Assembly (NCBI GenBank): GCA_000310025.1
Contig: FN648480.1
Coordinates: forward strand, 106,606-170,605
DNA: 64,000 bases
Reading direction: 5' to 3'
From: Ectocarpus siliculosus
Taxonomy: Eukaryota > Sar > Phaeophyceae > Ectocarpales > Ectocarpaceae
The notes below the pieces were generated by a model. It saw nothing but the letters and a program-made list of their open reading frames with translations. It ran no database searches and was not told the origin of the DNA. A program made the position numbers and the translations under genes. Shown in pieces: positions 50,101 through 62,795 of the stretch (position 1 is its first letter; each line of letters begins with the position of its first letter).

Positions 50101-53100
50101 GCCCATCGCCTCACATGCAGCAGCCGGGTACACGGGTAGCCTCTTACTCAGCAAGAAGCAAAACGATTGCAGTTGACGTTCGATGTTGTTGGGACCCCAA
50201 CGGCGATAGGCGAGAGAGAGACAGGTACTACTGTAGACCCAAAGAAGAGAGCGTCGAGAAGGCATTAAGTAACTCTCGAGAAGACACTCACTCTCGACCC
50301 TGTGGCCCACCGCAGGCTGTATCGAACGGTGACATCCGATGTGCGCTCAGCAGCAACAAACATAACAAATATAGACTAGTCGCCGTTTCCGAACTGCTGT
50401 GGAGACTCTCTTTCATCATTTATTTGTGGCATGAAGTATGAAGTTACAACGAAAAAGAACATGACGACTAGACGCACACTACCGACGAACTATATTATCT
50501 CAACACGCTTGCTTGCCGTCGCGATGGACGCGCACCGCTACACGAACGACCAGTTGTCAAACCTCACTACGCAAATAAGATTGTGCTGCCATCTACCCCT
50601 TATCGCTCAAATTACGACTACGCAGCACACTTCAAGGTAAGGCAGCAACACGCTTACGATGATTTATCACCCATGCATACGTAGCAAGAAAATAAAAAAA
50701 AAACGAAGGCGGACCGTCGGTTGTTGTCTGTATCTTCAACCGTGCTGTCGTTGCTTTTCTTCATGGATATCGGCACGGAGAAAAATTGAGGAAAGCGTAT
50801 ATCCTACGCGAGCACAGCGTGCAGCCCAAGCGCAACGACGATAACCTTACGACCTTTGCAGCATATTCCGAGCATAACAGCAGCAACCGCATGTGTACAA
50901 CGTTCACTCAGGAAGAAAATCACATACGAAAACAAAAAAAATTGTGGCGCGCAGCACGCAGGAGCCTCTTTCGCTGTTCAACCGCCCGTTCCCGGCGAAA
51001 CAGACAAGGAACAGTCAAGGCCGAGTCGTGTCGGCCACAGGAGGGTCAAGCTGCTCAAACTCGGGGAGGGGTAATGGTTTGTGATTCCCTACCGAACCAT
51101 ACTTGAGGCGCCACGAGGTTTGCACTGTAGCTCCCAAAAAACAAAGCATGAAAAACGAAAAAGATCAAGACAACAAGTGAGCCAGGCGCGACAAGCTTGG
51201 GGGAGGAGGCAAAAGAAGCATAGAAAACCCAACCTGTTCGTTGCTCGGTCTGGGCCGTTGGAAAATGTCACTTAGCACTGCATGGCCAGTATTAGGTAGG
51301 GCCCAAGTCCATCGCTTGACACAAACAGGTAGCGCAAATCGCCTCACATGCAACAGCCGGGTGCACGGGTAGGCTCTTACTGAGCAAGAAGCGAAACCAC
51401 CTGCGGTTGACGTAGTTCGATGTTGTTGGGACCCCACCAACCGGCGAAAGGCGAGGGAGAGGCAGGTACTGCTGTAGGTAGACAACAAAGAAGAGAGCGG
51501 AGAGCAGACAAGGGATCCACTCTCGAAAAGACACCCACTCACTCTCGTCCCTTTGGCCCACCGCAGGCTGTCAGACATGTGTAACGGACGGCGGTATCCG
51601 ATGTGGGCTCAGCAACACAACCAAAGAACAGTGCAGACTTTCATCTCCTGTGACGAAGTGAGATACACGGACGAACTATAGTAGTATCAAGTCCGTCCGC
51701 GATAGATGTGCACCGCTGCACGAAGGTGGAAACTGTCCGATGCCACACACCTCACTTTTTGCTGCCATCTACCTTATGGCTCAAGTTACGACTGACTACG
51801 CAGTGACTCCAAAAAGGCAACACGCTTATTCGATGTATTCCACACCACATGCACATGCCGCTTATACTGTGCGATGCATACCACCCATGCATGCATATGC
51901 AGCAACAGAAAAAAAAGGCCTGCTGTTGTCTGTCTCTTCAACCGTTGTGCTGTTGTTGCAACAGGCGAAAAGTAAGTGACGCGCATCGCCTACAACGCGA
52001 GCAATGCCTACGCGAGCAACGCGTGCAGCCCAAAGCGACAGAGACTGAAGCAATTCAGCAACAGCCGTATGGTCACTCACGAAGAAAATCACAAAAAAAA
52101 AAGAAAATTGTGGCGCGCAGCACGCAGGACCCTCTTTCGCTGTTCATCCGGCCGTTCCCATGGCGAGACAGACAAGGAACAGTCCAGGCCGAGTCGTGTC
52201 GGCCACAGCAGGTGGAAGCGGCTGAAACTCGGGGAGGGGTAATGGTTTGCGATTGCCTACCGAACCATACTTCGGGCGCCACGAGATTTACACTGTAGCT
52301 CGAGATCGGCATTTGAGACAGGGTCGGGCAAGGGGTGGGCTATGCGAATAAAAGTTCCACCCACCCACCCACGGATATTGAAAGATGAGACTGAAGCTAA
52401 AGCTTCAGAATAACCACAGAATTCAGGGGCAAGCGTGTCTTCTATCCTAACCACTCTTTTAAAAACCAGACCTAGAGGTCGACGCCCGGAGCAATAGCGG
52501 GTATAGGCCAGTGCAGTGCCCGATGACAAGGCCATTTGTTACGGTGTCTTTTTTATTGGATCTTTTCCCCCCCAAAAGAGACGACCCAAAAAATGATCTA
52601 CAAAGAAGATGACCCCCTTCTTGCGGTGCTGGTCCATCCTTTTTTCTATTCCGAGTCATCGACCGAAGAAAAGAGACCCTGCAACGGCCGTTCGTCATAC
52701 ATACATACACCTTCCACCGCTATGGTGTTTCGGTGATGTCTCCGCATACAGTGAAGCAACAGCGATGACAAAGGCATCCACCATGAGCTGTGTGTATGGT
52801 CCGTCTTGGGTGGTGGCTGTTAGAGACCACAGGGCGATTGGAGGCACGGAAACTGAGGTGGCGAGGGTCAACAGCACGCCGGAGAAATACCCACCGCGCC
52901 AGCATCCAGTTTTTTTTTTGCTCTTTGGCCTGTGTCGCAACTTTGGTTTATCAATGCTCCCTCGCCACCCACTCCAGCACCAGCGATGACAAAGGTATCC
53001 GCCATGAGCTGTGTGTATGGTCCGCCTTGTATGGTGGTTGATACAGACCAGGAGGCTGAAGGGCGCTCAAAAATTGTGAGCGCAAGAGTCGTGAACAAGC

Positions 53101-56100
53101 GGGAAAAATGACCCGCCTCGTCTTTGAGCAATTTTTTTGCTCTTTCGCCCGTGTCGCAACTTTGGTTCATCGATGTTCCCTCGCCACCCACTCCAGCAAC
53201 AGCGATGACAAAGGTATCCGCCATGAGCTGCGCGTATGGTCCGTCTTGTGTGGTGGTTGACACAGATCAGGAGGCTATAGGGCGCCCAAAAGTTGGGTTC
53301 GCAAAAGTTGACAGCACACCAACAAAGACCCCCCGCTGCTGCGTCCAGACTCTCTCGGCTCGTTTGCCGTTTGTTTGCGCCGCACACATCGGGTTGTCCA
53401 CTTGGTCCAGCCGAATGAAAAAACAACGCTACCGCTGATGCTACTGACTCTGAACCAGTCACATGACACAGCTCGTGTGAACACCGTTAGAGTTTGCGGG
53501 GATCAACCGTCGAGAGATTAAGTTTGTAGGTAGCGTCATGTGGTTGTGACCAAAACAAGACCACAGAAAAAGACGGCCCCGACTTATCCAAAACTGCCCC
53601 AGAAAAAGACAGGATGGGCTGTCCAAAACGGGTTGTCTTTTTTTTTTGGCCTTTTTTCCCTGAAAAAAGACACCGTAAGAAGGGGTTCTGTGGCCAGTTG
53701 TCTTTTTTTTATAGGGAAAAAAGGAGAAGACAGCTAAAAAAAAACCCGTAAGAAATGGTCTAAGCCAACAAACTTTTCAACTTTATAACCACGAGGAGAC
53801 ATACTGCGGGGATACGTGCACTGCATTCTACTGCCAATGGCTGATAGTGAGCGTAGAGCGTGGGTATAGATTTTGGAGAAGTAATGGCATGCCGACAAGA
53901 GCCTTCTTGGACAGCTGTCGATTTCCACCGAAAGCATGCAACCCTTTTCAGCACACCCAGTAGCACAGATGAAGAGGAGGTGGCATTGGAGTACGTCACC
54001 AGACATACGAATCACAATGTGATGCAGATCAGTTGTGTCTTTAGTGAACAACGAAGAAGAGGAGCGTCAGCATGCATTCGCCGCTGGTTGGTGGCAAGCG
54101 TTCGGTAGGCGTGCGGAATAAAAGCTTAAGCGTAGAAACTCAATCCGACGTTTGTCTACCCACACAAAAAATCGCAACTTTATTTCGTTGGGGGAGCGAA
54201 GACAACGCAGCCGGTATCTCGCTTCTTGCTGGTCGTATCGAAGTAGAACGTGCAACTCTGTCACCTCTATGCCCTGTCCATGCGATCAGCAGAGACAGCA
54301 TCATCGGTGCCGTGGTGCGATTTGCTTTCCAACATGTGTAAGCTAAACAGACGGGTGTGTTCAGAGCCTAGACCCCGACCCCTCCGGGCACTTGGTTCTT
54401 AGAACGCCCGGACGACCTTTTTCCTGATCCTCTCTCTTCAATTGTTTGCTTTCGGTTTCGCGCTCAAGGGATCCCTCTCACGGAGATTTCCACCACGGAA
54501 GGCTCCGACCCCGACTACATCGCCAACGAGGGCCAGAGCTGTTTCCACTGCAAGACGCACCTTTACTCCGCCCTAGAAGCGGTCGCCGTACAGGCCGGGG
54601 TGGAGTCCCGCCGTAGCAGCGCGGCTGCCGTGGGGGATGGAGAGCCAAGCACGAGTGCCCTCGAGGGTGGTGGTGCTGATGGCGCCGGGGGGATTGTTGA
54701 GGGAGGGCGAAGGGTGGTGCTGTTCAACGGCACCAACAAGGATGACAAGCGCGATACCACTAGGTGGGTGCTTGGGTCATCCTTCCTGTGGACTGGAGTA
54801 ACGTGTTGTTTCAGGGTATGCGACGCTGTCGGCGCTTTTCTTATTGTGTTCCACGTGGCATGGATGTTTCTTTTTTCGCGGCAGTTCGGTGCGTGTGCAC
54901 TGAAGAACAACTTGCAGTGCACACAGCAGCACCCTAATCGGAGTTTCCAGCGTACGCTGATGTAACCCCTGCGGAAGTAATCCTGAACAATAGACCTTCC
55001 ACGCACCCAGCCCTCTCGCAATTTATGTCCCGGTGTTTACGGGATTCCAGGGTCGGTCCAAGAACTGTGGCAAGCGGGTTCACAGAGTCGCAGCTATCCC
55101 GTTACACATCTCCGCATAACACGCCTTGGTGCGGTCTTGTTTCCCCCTGAAGCGCCGTGTGTCCCGAGGAACAGCACGAGTCCACCTACCAGTGATGTAA
55201 TAGGTGATTTTTATCTACCCGACCCGACCTCGCTCGTGTGTGGGACCATGTTGTTGCTGTCGTTGTTGTTGCAGGGTTGGCCTGAAGGCTGCAGCAGACT
55301 TTCAGGTGGCAAGTCCGATAGACATGCTGACGAAGGCAGAGGTGGGTGTTCCTCAGGCTCAGCGGGAACTGTGTCGATGGTAACGTGTTCATGTTCAGGG
55401 GGATAGATGTTCGAGCAAAAGAGATTTGAACTTGCACGTACATGGTGTTTTTTTTTAGTGTTTGCTCAAATACAGGGAACGTTTGGTGTTTAGCGTGGTG
55501 CCTTTGAAAGTTCGTGCGGAAGGACGGCTTTGGCGGTGCGTCCGGCGACGTGGTTGCAGCGTCCCAAGGAAACGGAAGCCATAGCCCGCTACCCATGGTA
55601 ACCAGTTTGTTGCCGGTAAACTTGAGGCGCTGAGAGAGGACAAGAAGACAAGTGGGTTGGAGGGAAGGCCGCATTTGCAGTCCCATTGGTGGCATATGGA
55701 AGAGTCGCAGATCTGCCAGTGGGTCCCCGAGTTCCGACGGTGTTGACCACACGCGTCTGCCTCTGACCTTCCTGTAGCTCGCTCCATTGAAGCCCGTAAT
55801 TCCGTTCAAACAGTTCCTCCGTTCGTTACTGGTGGCGTCCTGATGGTTCTCTTTTCAGGTGCGGGCTGTTGCCCGAGAGTTGGGTCTGCCGAACTGGAAT
55901 CACGCCGCGTCTCCGTGTCTGCGGTCGAGATTGGCCTTTGGAGTGCAGGCCACGCCAGAGAAGCTTGTTCTCGTCGAGAAGGTGCGTGCTGGTGCCTGCG
56001 TGGGTCACTGCTGTGTGTGTGCTTGCTTAGTTGAAAGTGCGTGTAGGTGTTTTCTCAATTTGCATCGACCGCGCCAACCGACTGGCCAATGAAAAGTCGT

Positions 56101-57952
56101 CAGTCTTGTAGCGGGCTAGAAATACGAACACTTTCTAATCAAAGGGTAAGGGTAAGGGTTCTCCCGACAGAGGGGGTGCAGGAGCTGGAAGGCAGTGTCC
56201 GTTTGCGTGTTCGTGTTGTGCGTTTGCGCTTTCCTTTTGTCGAAACGTCCGTCCTGGCATGCCTATGTGACGACCCGCTTGGGTGGGGAGCGATGTGTTG
56301 TAGTCAGCTCTCCGTTGTACGGTACATGAGTTTGGTCGACAGTGCTAATTGGTTCAAGTATAGCAAGCTTTGAATCGTAACGGGAAATTCAAGTCGTGGC
56401 GGGAAAAGGCAGAGCCCCCCCCGTGTCGAGCTTAGACCGGAAAACGCGCGGAGTCTCATTGGATAAGATTCGTATGCGTATTTGTTTTCCGTGTATACGT
56501 GGTGCTCCTCGGCCATGCTGGCGCTGGCCCTCTAACCCCACGGAACGTATTAACCACCGAGAAGCCTCATTCGCACGTGGACCCTTCTTGATACTCGTGC
56601 TTGTGTGCCATTTGATCATGGGTGGCAAACCTCGGAGAAACCTCTCTCTCGTCAAGAGGCGTCTGTCAGTGACGCGAACACAGTCTATTTCTTGTTTCAT
56701 GTTCCATGGTTGGGCATGCCATTGACAGAAGTGAACGCTCCCTGTTTCTACCAGCGGGGGAGGCAGCGAGATAGCGCTTGGGCCCCGGACATGTTCTTGA
56801 ACCGTTGAACTTGCAGTTGTCCTCCATTTCAGCCGTGTATGACTTGACCACTATTCTCGATTTCGTTGCCTCTTGGGTTAAAAACGAATTCGTGTCCCGA
56901 AAATGTGAATGTTCCCACAGGCGGAAGACGCTGCACGAAAACGATTAGACCTGGGCGTGTCCCACAACTTGCGCGTGCGAGCCATGCACGGCAACAAGGC
57001 CCTGCTTGAGGTGAGCATCACAAACAAGCCCCCCCGTAACCCGGTCTCGGTAGAATGCCGTGACTCAAGCGCCGGCGCATCATACTCCCCCGTATTTCCC
57101 ACCGATTTTTTCAATATCGCCCATTTTGTTTCCAAGCAGTTCCTTTTCTCTTTCTTGAGATGAAAGCCACAAGGCCGATTGGGCTATCTCTGGGGTAGGG
57201 AGACTGCTTTCGCACTCCTCGACGACAACGAAAGCGCCAATGCCGATAAAGGGGTTCTTCTGAAGATGATCGCGGTTGCTCTGCTGTTGTCTCGTGTAAC
57301 CTCCATGTTGCGGGGGATAGATTGAAGGGAACAGACCCCGCAACCTCGGAAGCTGACCCCGATTGCCAGAATATGAAAATTAGAGCGTCTGCTGCGCACC
57401 TTTCAGTGTCCGCACCACCCGGTGTTACCGTGTTTTGTTCATTCATATCTTATTTGCAGGTGATTACATGTTGGTTGAATAGAATGAGTATGATGCACAA
57501 ATATCTTCAAAAGAACGCTGGGCGCACGGCGATACAGCCATCACCTTGGGGCGCTGTGTGCATCCCTGCCTACTGCATGACCAATACTCACAACTGGGGG
57601 CAGCATGGTGATTGTGTCGTTTGCGTATCATCCTATTCCCCGTTGCACGCGTCGCTGCTTGCGCGCGCGGCGATATTGTCTGTTATTGTTTCACACACAA
57701 ACGCAGGTTGATGCTGGTGAAATCCTCGAGGAAGCCTTGCGATCGATCGAGGACATCCGATCGCTGATTCTGCCGCTGGGGTTCGGTGAGGTAGACGTCC
57801 GACCCTTCCGAAGCGGGGCGGTTAGCGGCGGCCTCACGACACCGGTAGCAGAGCAGCAGAAGGAGAGCGAGGTGAATACGAAAAACCTTGACGGCGTCGA
57901 GGTATATCGTGTGCACGGATCAACGGCAGCGGCGAGAGGAGCTGGATCTTGA
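47129..57952 (+). CDS. larE-like: LarE-like ATP-dependent sulfur transferase (PP-loop family)
   Basis: Bacterial LarE adenylates a carboxylated pyridinium nucleotide and inserts sulfur while building the nickel-pincer cofactor of lactate racemase. Exons: 47129-47351, 54469-54763, 55275-55341, 55859-55981, 56921-57010 and 57707-57952. All are GT-AG with matching phases, giving 347 residues. The PP-loop SGGVDSS is at 29-35 and NGTNKDD at 161-167. GLPNWNHAASPCLRSR (204-219) is the LarE substrate and sulfur-site motif. Cys99 and Cys102 (CFHC) with Cys215 match the three cysteines that hold a 4Fe-4S cluster in Thermotoga-type LarE. A Gly/Ala/Ser-rich insert (about 120-155) and an extra C-terminus make it longer than bacterial LarE (about 270). 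The ATG follows an in-frame TAG 33 bases upstream, so the start is well placed. I see no targeting peptide. The substrate in an alga is unknown. Confidence 0.92.
48020..52270. repeat. Tandem array of about 1.15-1.25 kb units in LarE intron 1
   Basis: Three long imperfect units lie at about 48740-49790, 49890-51105 and 51125-52270, with a short partial unit at 48020-48110. Landmarks recur in order. AAAGCATGAAAAA opens each unit, GATGTTGTTGGGACCCCA lies at about 49038, 50187 and 51417, and a CTCTTTCGCTGTTCA word marks the end. No open frame is conserved among the units. Confidence 0.85.
52542..53675. mobile_element. Possible TIR element enclosing a 220 bp minisatellite
   Basis: The left end CGGTGTCTTTTTT and the right end AAAAAAGACACCG are inverted copies, each bordered by TA (52540-52541 and 53676-53677). 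The interior carries three repeats of about 220 bp. The repeat is short and T-rich, so a chance match cannot be excluded. It lies in LarE intron 1. Confidence 0.4.
52755..53400. repeat. Three direct repeats of about 220 bp
   Basis: The word AGCGATGACAAAGG recurs at about 52763, 52984 and 53203. Each is followed by ATGAGCTG and a GTATGGTCCG block, and each unit ends with a T-rich tract and GCCACCCACTCCAGCA. The minus strand reads open across two units, but no family is recognised. Confidence 0.85.
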
Positions 57953-58199
57953 CAGTGACCGGAATTATGGTTGATGTGTGATGTTGGTTATTGCTATCGG
58001 TTTGCTTGATGGTATTCTGCAGCGCTATGCACGCGCACGGTTCTGCATGCCAATTCAAGTCGGACACCTACTCGACACGAGCGAGCAAGTTGTGTGTTTT
58101 TCTGTAAAAAAAGGACAAGCAGAGGGCGCTGCTCAAATGCTGGTAAATCCGGCCGCACTTTGTTGTATAAAGAGTTTTGACGGCTGTTGGGCTACGTTT

Positions 58200-59350
58200 T
58201 CATGAGTGGATCGGATGCTGCAGCCGATGTGCCTGGAGCAAGAGCATGTGCTTTTAGTTGGTTTCCTGGTGCGGGGCGGTGCTGACGTAGGAGGCGTAAA
58301 CACATGAAGCGAGGCGTGAAGCGATGGCGTACGTGTGCCACAAACGGTGGAGGGTTTGGGTTTCATCGGCTGGCACCCCTCGATGTGTAAGCAACAATTT
58401 GGAGCAATTTTGGATACGTCGCAACTACCTGGTATTGCCGTTGGTGCACATGGAAAGTTGTTCGGCATCTGTGATGCTGTACATTGTTCACCCTGGCTGC
58501 TGCTGCGGTGAGAGCTATGTACAACCGGAAAGTATTTACCTCCATCTGCACCAGGGCTCACCACGCTCCACTCTGCCCCTTTGCTCGTGGTCACAACCTC
58601 GTCGGCATAGCGCTTGCCGAAGACACCCGTTGAGTTTGAACTAATCTTCCGTTGATGCGTGCATACCAGCACAGAGTCAGACATCTACGATACGCAGCAG
58701 GAACAGTGCTAACATTGCAATCCCGTGTTTTGTGACGCATCGCACGCGTGGTTTGGCCATTCTAGGAGCCATCCCCCATCCCTCCACGGCCACTACACGT
58801 GCGTCGCAACTCGCTATCGCCAGGGCAGTTCATGGTCTACGCGTATCGTGGATGTATGACTCTTGTGTGCTGGTATGCACGCACCACAGCAAAACTCGCC
58901 ATCGCTAGCTCATGGTCAGCCGCGTATCTTACACGTCTGACGCTGTTTGCCGGTATGCACGCATCACCGTAAGACTAGTTTTACTCCACGGGTGGGTGCC
59001 CTCGCCTATGCCGACGAGTTTGTGACCGAGCGCGAATGGGCAGAGCGGAGCTCGGTGAACCCTGTTGAAGATGGAGGTAAAGGCTCCCCGGTTGTACTTT
59101 CTTGTCTCTTGTTGTACACTACGGTGTTGCCGTTGTCCACGGAGAGTACGTTCCGGGGGCGACATCTGTGATGCTGTATGCTTCGTAGTGCAGCCTTGTT
59201 CCTTCCGGGGTAAGAGCTAAGAAGTACACCGGGGAAGCCTTCACCTCCGTCTTCCAGCCACGACGCTCCGCTCTGCCCCTTTGCCCTCGGTAACAACCTC
59301 ATCGGCTTGGCGCTACGATAGAGGTGTCTGCCATTCCATGAGACACGTTC
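58200..59350. repeat. Inverted-repeat cluster of three related segments (minus, plus, minus)
   Basis: A segment of about 150-180 bp occurs at about 58530-58690 (minus), 58925-59110 (plus) and 59215-59345 (minus). Each contains a version of TATGCCGACGAGNTTGTGACC and a GCAGAGCGGAGC block. Two also contain GTATGCACGCATCA. In their own orientation the first two read YADEVVTTSKGAEWS and YADEFVTEREWAERS before a GG-GTAA donor-like site. They look like copies of one exon-bearing unit or of a foldback element. Confidence 0.75.
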
Positions 59351-59818
59351 AAGACTCGCGTCGAAGATAAAAATTCTCGAATAAATATGCTTGGCCCCAA
59401 TTCGTGGCTTTTCGCTACAGAAACCGCGGCCATGCCGTAGACAGGCACAGCAAGCGACGGTCGATGTGCGAGAAAAACAAAAACGAGCGTTCTGCCGGAC
59501 CAAGTTTATCCGTGGTGGGAGCATCTTCAGGGTCCCGGGGAACGGAACGTCGACAGAGACTTCATCTCCGGGATTACCCTTGCGGCACTATGGCAAAGCA
59601 CAAAAAGCACTTCGTAAAACGCCCGACTCACACAATCCCCGATTTTGTACAGAGCGCCACCGATCATTCACGTCCACGCATGATCTATTATCCCATACAA
59701 GCCCCAGATTTTTGAATACTCATCGCTAGATGGGTCTTCGCGTAAGGGAAGGTACACAAGAAATCCGAGCGCACCGTACTCGCGGCAAAACGCCCACCCC
59801 ACCTCGCCGCAGCGACTG

Positions 59819-62760
59819 TCATCGTCGACCAGCGAACTTCTTCTGCAAGACATCGACTTCGCCTTGCAGCCTCCTCAGCGCTGATCGCGTCAGGGTAGTC
59901 TCCTTGCGGGCGTTGTCCAGCTGTGAGCGCAGCTCCGCCATTTCCCTCTTCATGGTCTGGACTACCTCACTGTCCCCGCCTCGCCCACTAGGAGGCGTGA
60001 CGGCAGAGTCCGAAACCTTGTCCACGACGGTAGAAAGCTGTGCCCTCAGCTCGGCCACGTCCCGAGCCAACTTCCGCACGGCGGTGTCTCGCCGTTGATC
60101 TTCATTATTGCTAGCCGCCCCCCTCCCCTCCGTAGTCGGTTGTGGCGCTTTGGCCGACTTGCTCATAGTTTCCACTCTCGCAAGTGCCGAACGGTTGATC
60201 CCGAGAAGGGTTCGGAGCTCGGCCACCTCGAGCGACAGCTTTCTCACGGCAACTTCGGCGCGATCGTTGCCCTTCGTCTCGCCCGAACTGACACCACCGT
60301 CGCTGCCGCCACCCCGGGGTCGATCCCTTGACACCGCGCCACCTTTGCTGGCGCGGGCGGCAAAAGGTCCGGGCGCGCGTGAAAAATTATCACTCCCTCC
60401 ACCAACCTTAGCGTTGGATGATCTCTTGGTGTCCACCACCGTATTGTCTGCCGGTGCAGCGGCTGTCGCTGCGGCGCGCGGAAACGCCCCGGGAACCCCA
60501 TCACCTCGAAAAGACGCTGCTGCCACCGTTGACCCCGTCGCGGTTGCCGAAGGTGGCGAGACCGTATCTGGTGCAGAGTTTCCGAGGTTGCGGTGGCTGC
60601 CGCTGCCTGTGGTGCTCCGAAGGTTGCCATTGCCTTTACGAAGGGGCCCCGCGGACGCTCCCGTTGGTGACTCACCTCGGTCGTTGTCGTTGTCGCCGTA
60701 AGACCAGGTGGAGGGGGCTCCAGCTCTCCTGGTGTCGATTGGCGCCGCTGGAGGTGGCGGTCGTCTTTGGTCGGAAGATCGCGGGCCCGAAGAGGACGAC
60801 TGTTCACTCCGCTTCGGGGGTAAGACTTCAGCAGCCTTCCCACTTTCGGAGGATGCCCCGCCATTTGTTTTTGGGGGCACCGGCGAAGTCCAAGAGGAAC
60901 TGAAAGGGGCGTCACCGTTGTCGTAGGTGTATTTGCTGGCCATCTGTGGACCGGCGTACGCCTTTGACGTGATTTCTTGCGCCTGCCGAGCAAATTGATG
61001 GGGTGATGTGGTGTGCCGGTTGTTGCTGATTGGTCCGTGGTCGTGGCGGCGGAAGTGGAGACGAATGAAAAGGGTTTGGGGAACGGGGGGCACACCCGCT
61101 CTGCCAGACTCCAAAAATACGGTTATGTCATTACTAAGCTTGTGAGTTGTAGAAAACGGAAGGGCGGGGGGGCACAAGCGGCAGGTAGAACAACAGAGAT
61201 GCTCTCGGCAAGTCTTAAATACACGAGCGCAAACAAAAGAATGACACCGTGATCCCGACAGGCCAGCCGCGCCGTAGACATGCCGGCCAAACTATCTCTG
61301 TCGTCGCCAGGAACAACGAACGTGGTTGCTGCGACCAGGTCACTGCCCATCTAACGCACTTGTTACGCTGAGATCTCAGCAGCCAGCACCTTGGCAGAGC
61401 GCCGTGTCCCACTACGATCGATGACCTGTAAAACACACAATTCCTTCTATCATTGTCAGTGTCGTCCATGTACCTCACACAACCGCCACCCACAACTGTA
61501 GAAGCACCTTGCACTGCGAGCACATTTCGAACCGCGACAGTTCGTCCTCCGTAGTGGGCATGGAGCAGCGCGGGCAGTCGGGAAGGGAGGGGAAGGTAAT
61601 GGCCTCGACACCAGATTTCTCCGCCGCACGCTGATTGGCCTTCATATCCCGGTGCAGAAACGGGACAACCGAAGCGCGACGCACGATGCACGACAACCCC
61701 GGCCATCTTTCAGTTAACGATGATATTACGGGGCAATAGGCTTGTTCAATGACGAGATGGAATCACTGCTACGCTCACTCGTTCTCGTTGGCGGCACAAA
61801 AAGCAACACGCCCGAGTTGGGAAAACGGGTGACTGATGTGGGGAGACAAGGAAATGCATGTGCGCGTTCCACGTCATTGCTGCAGCAGTCGATCGGGTAG
61901 ATCGGCCTCAAGCCAGACAAAACAACCAACAATTTTTGTGATGACACATGAGCCAAATACTGTACAGAAGTGGAGGTGGACCTCGTTTCGTCAATGACGT
62001 GAGCATCAGACAACATTGACAAGTCACCTGCAGCCCATGACGGGTAGCGTCAAGCAGGCGGAATGCTTTTCACCACCGGTAAGATGTCCAAAAACAACAA
62101 TTGTTGTGAGGATTACTTTCCCCCCAGTAATCGTAACAGCTTCTACCACTCCTCATGGATCGTTAGCTAACACGAATTTCCCCCGGGATGGTAGTATGCC
62201 ACTCCCCGAAAAAGCAAAAAGGGAGTTTTGAGGACACGGAAATTTCTTAACAATGGTCTCGAAGCTGGTCGAATCCTGTCACCTTTGTCGTCTCCCGTGC
62301 CGCTTGAATGATCGGGTCCCTTTCATCCGCTACCGGAAGGCCGTGCGAGTCGAAGTTGACACGTGACCCCACCTTCATCTTGTTCTTGAAATCCTGGCAT
62401 GCCGTGGCAGTCGGATATTTACACCAGGGTGAAAACCATCAGTCGTGTTCCGAGGCGACACGCAGTTAACGGGGAAGGAGGACAGGGGCAGGGGGTTGAC
62501 CACTGGCACTGCTCAGAGTTGTGGACGAAGAATAGTCGCCCCTTTGACGTGGATTTGGTCGTTGTCACGGTTCTATGTATGTGAATGCTTATTCTGAACG
62601 GGTGCTGATGCTTGGGGCACTGTTGCAATGCGTGGTGTGGTAACCGCCACAAACAGCAGGTGCGACAAGTCGGTGCTATTCGCTGAGGCTATTTGCAGTA
62701 TCAAAACGAACCAACACTGGGCAACTAAACAACGAAACACAGCGAAAGGCGTAGTGCGCC

Positions 62761-62795
<35 letters not shown>

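Noticed and set aside
52868-53462. Minus-strand open frames across the 220 bp repeats
   Set aside because: The peptide repeats because the DNA repeats. Frames shift between units and no start or splice structure supports a gene.
60244-61095. 283-codon minus frame opposite and beside the coiled-coil exon
   Set aside because: It is an out-of-frame shadow of 59819-60982, whose own frame has the coiled-coil pattern and phase-matched acceptor.
60983-61177. N-terminal extension of the 452-codon frame
   Set aside because: The acceptor at 60983 joins in phase to the CSQC exon, so the extension is read as intron.
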